A stretch of 23,655 bases of DNA from Thermoplasmata archaeon (GTDB lineage: Archaea; Thermoplasmatota; Penumbrarchaeia; Penumbrarchaeales; Penumbrarchaeaceae), in the NCBI GenBank assembly GCA_023145185.1, contig JAGLEG010000001.1, positions 1 to 23,655 of the forward strand. The letters run 5' to 3'. Position numbers and translations under genes: made by a program. How positions within the stretch are numbered: the stretch's first letter is position 1; every line of letters begins with the position of its first letter. Shown one piece after another: positions 23,572 through 23,655 of this stretch. A model generated the notes under the pieces. That model saw only the letters and a list, made by a program, of their open reading frames with translations, was not told the origin of the DNA and did no database searches.

Positions 23572-23655
23572 TCAGATCTTCCTAAGCAATCTCTTTTTAT
23601 GGATCTGGTACTCCTCCTCGGTGATGGCACCTTCGTTCTTCAGCTGATTCAGCTC
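23572..23655 (-). CDS. C-terminal SHOCT domain of a protein extending beyond the window
   Basis: Reading leftwards from the right edge gives 27 residues ending at a stop (23574-23572). They show the SHOCT pattern: a helix ending LKNEGAI, then TEEEYQ and a basic tail HKKRLLRKI. SHOCT is a short oligomerisation-type helix pair found at the C-termini of many unrelated prokaryotic proteins. The rest of the protein is outside the window, so its main function cannot be named. It is convergent with the sulfatase-fold gene, 27 bases apart. Confidence 0.8.
   Translation of the reverse strand, partial: ELNQLKNEGAITEEEYQIHKKRLLRKI

Overview
This window looks like a piece of a GC-rich euryarchaeal chromosome. 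The likely group is Thermoplasmatota (Thermoplasma/MBG-D/Poseidonia-like lineages), but that is inference. The archaeal assignment rests on a two-ring Cdc48/VAT ATPase, ribosomal protein eS1, an archaeal-type G10 tRNA methyltransferase, a short-chain (GGPP-type) prenyl synthase, AMMECR1, a DUF2240 protein, and TATA-box promoters at the usual distance from starts. Very large CARDB/NEW3/PKD surface proteins are common in uncultured Thermoplasmatota. I saw no tRNA, rRNA, CRISPR array, transposase or phage gene.

Layout. (1) Positions 1-6418, plus strand: the cut-off end of an unrecognised acidic-tailed protein, a YqgF/RuvC-like nuclease-fold protein, Cdc48/VAT, a PRC-barrel protein, a HisA/HisF-like protein, a DUF2240 protein, and a protein joining a long helical (TPR-like) region to a JAMM metalloprotease domain. 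The last three are translationally packed (4-nt overlap, then 1-nt gap). (2) 6383-7516, minus: polyprenyl synthase, overlapping the JAMM gene tail-to-tail. (3) 7696-7947, plus: a small zinc-ribbon protein. (4) 8032-15877: two giant type I surface proteins on the minus strand. One has a phospholipase C/S1-P1-nuclease-like zinc domain, the other NEW3-like repeats and a proline-rich cytoplasmic tail. They are separated by a plus-strand tRNA methyltransferase. (5) 16264-20384, minus: eS1 with a repetitive C-terminal tail, GcvT, then the overlapping AMMECR1-dihydroorotase pair. (6) 20538-23544, plus: a polysaccharide flippase and an alkaline-phosphatase-fold enzyme with Thr in place of the sulfatase Cys. 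The right edge carries the end of a SHOCT-domain protein on the minus strand.

How the genes work together. Region 1 mixes protein unfolding (Cdc48, with a C-terminus that fits a proteasome-docking HbYX motif) with a probable isopeptidase/desampylase (JAMM). This is the best candidate for an undescribed system: a ubiquitin-like-modifier/Cdc48 module in which the JAMM peptidase carries its own helical-repeat substrate-recognition arm. Regions 4 and 6 are about the cell surface: envelope-anchored proteins with unusual cytoplasmic tails, and a flippase with a phosphotransferase-like partner, probably for surface-glycan assembly. The remainder is housekeeping (translation, isoprenoid lipids, pyrimidine and one-carbon metabolism).
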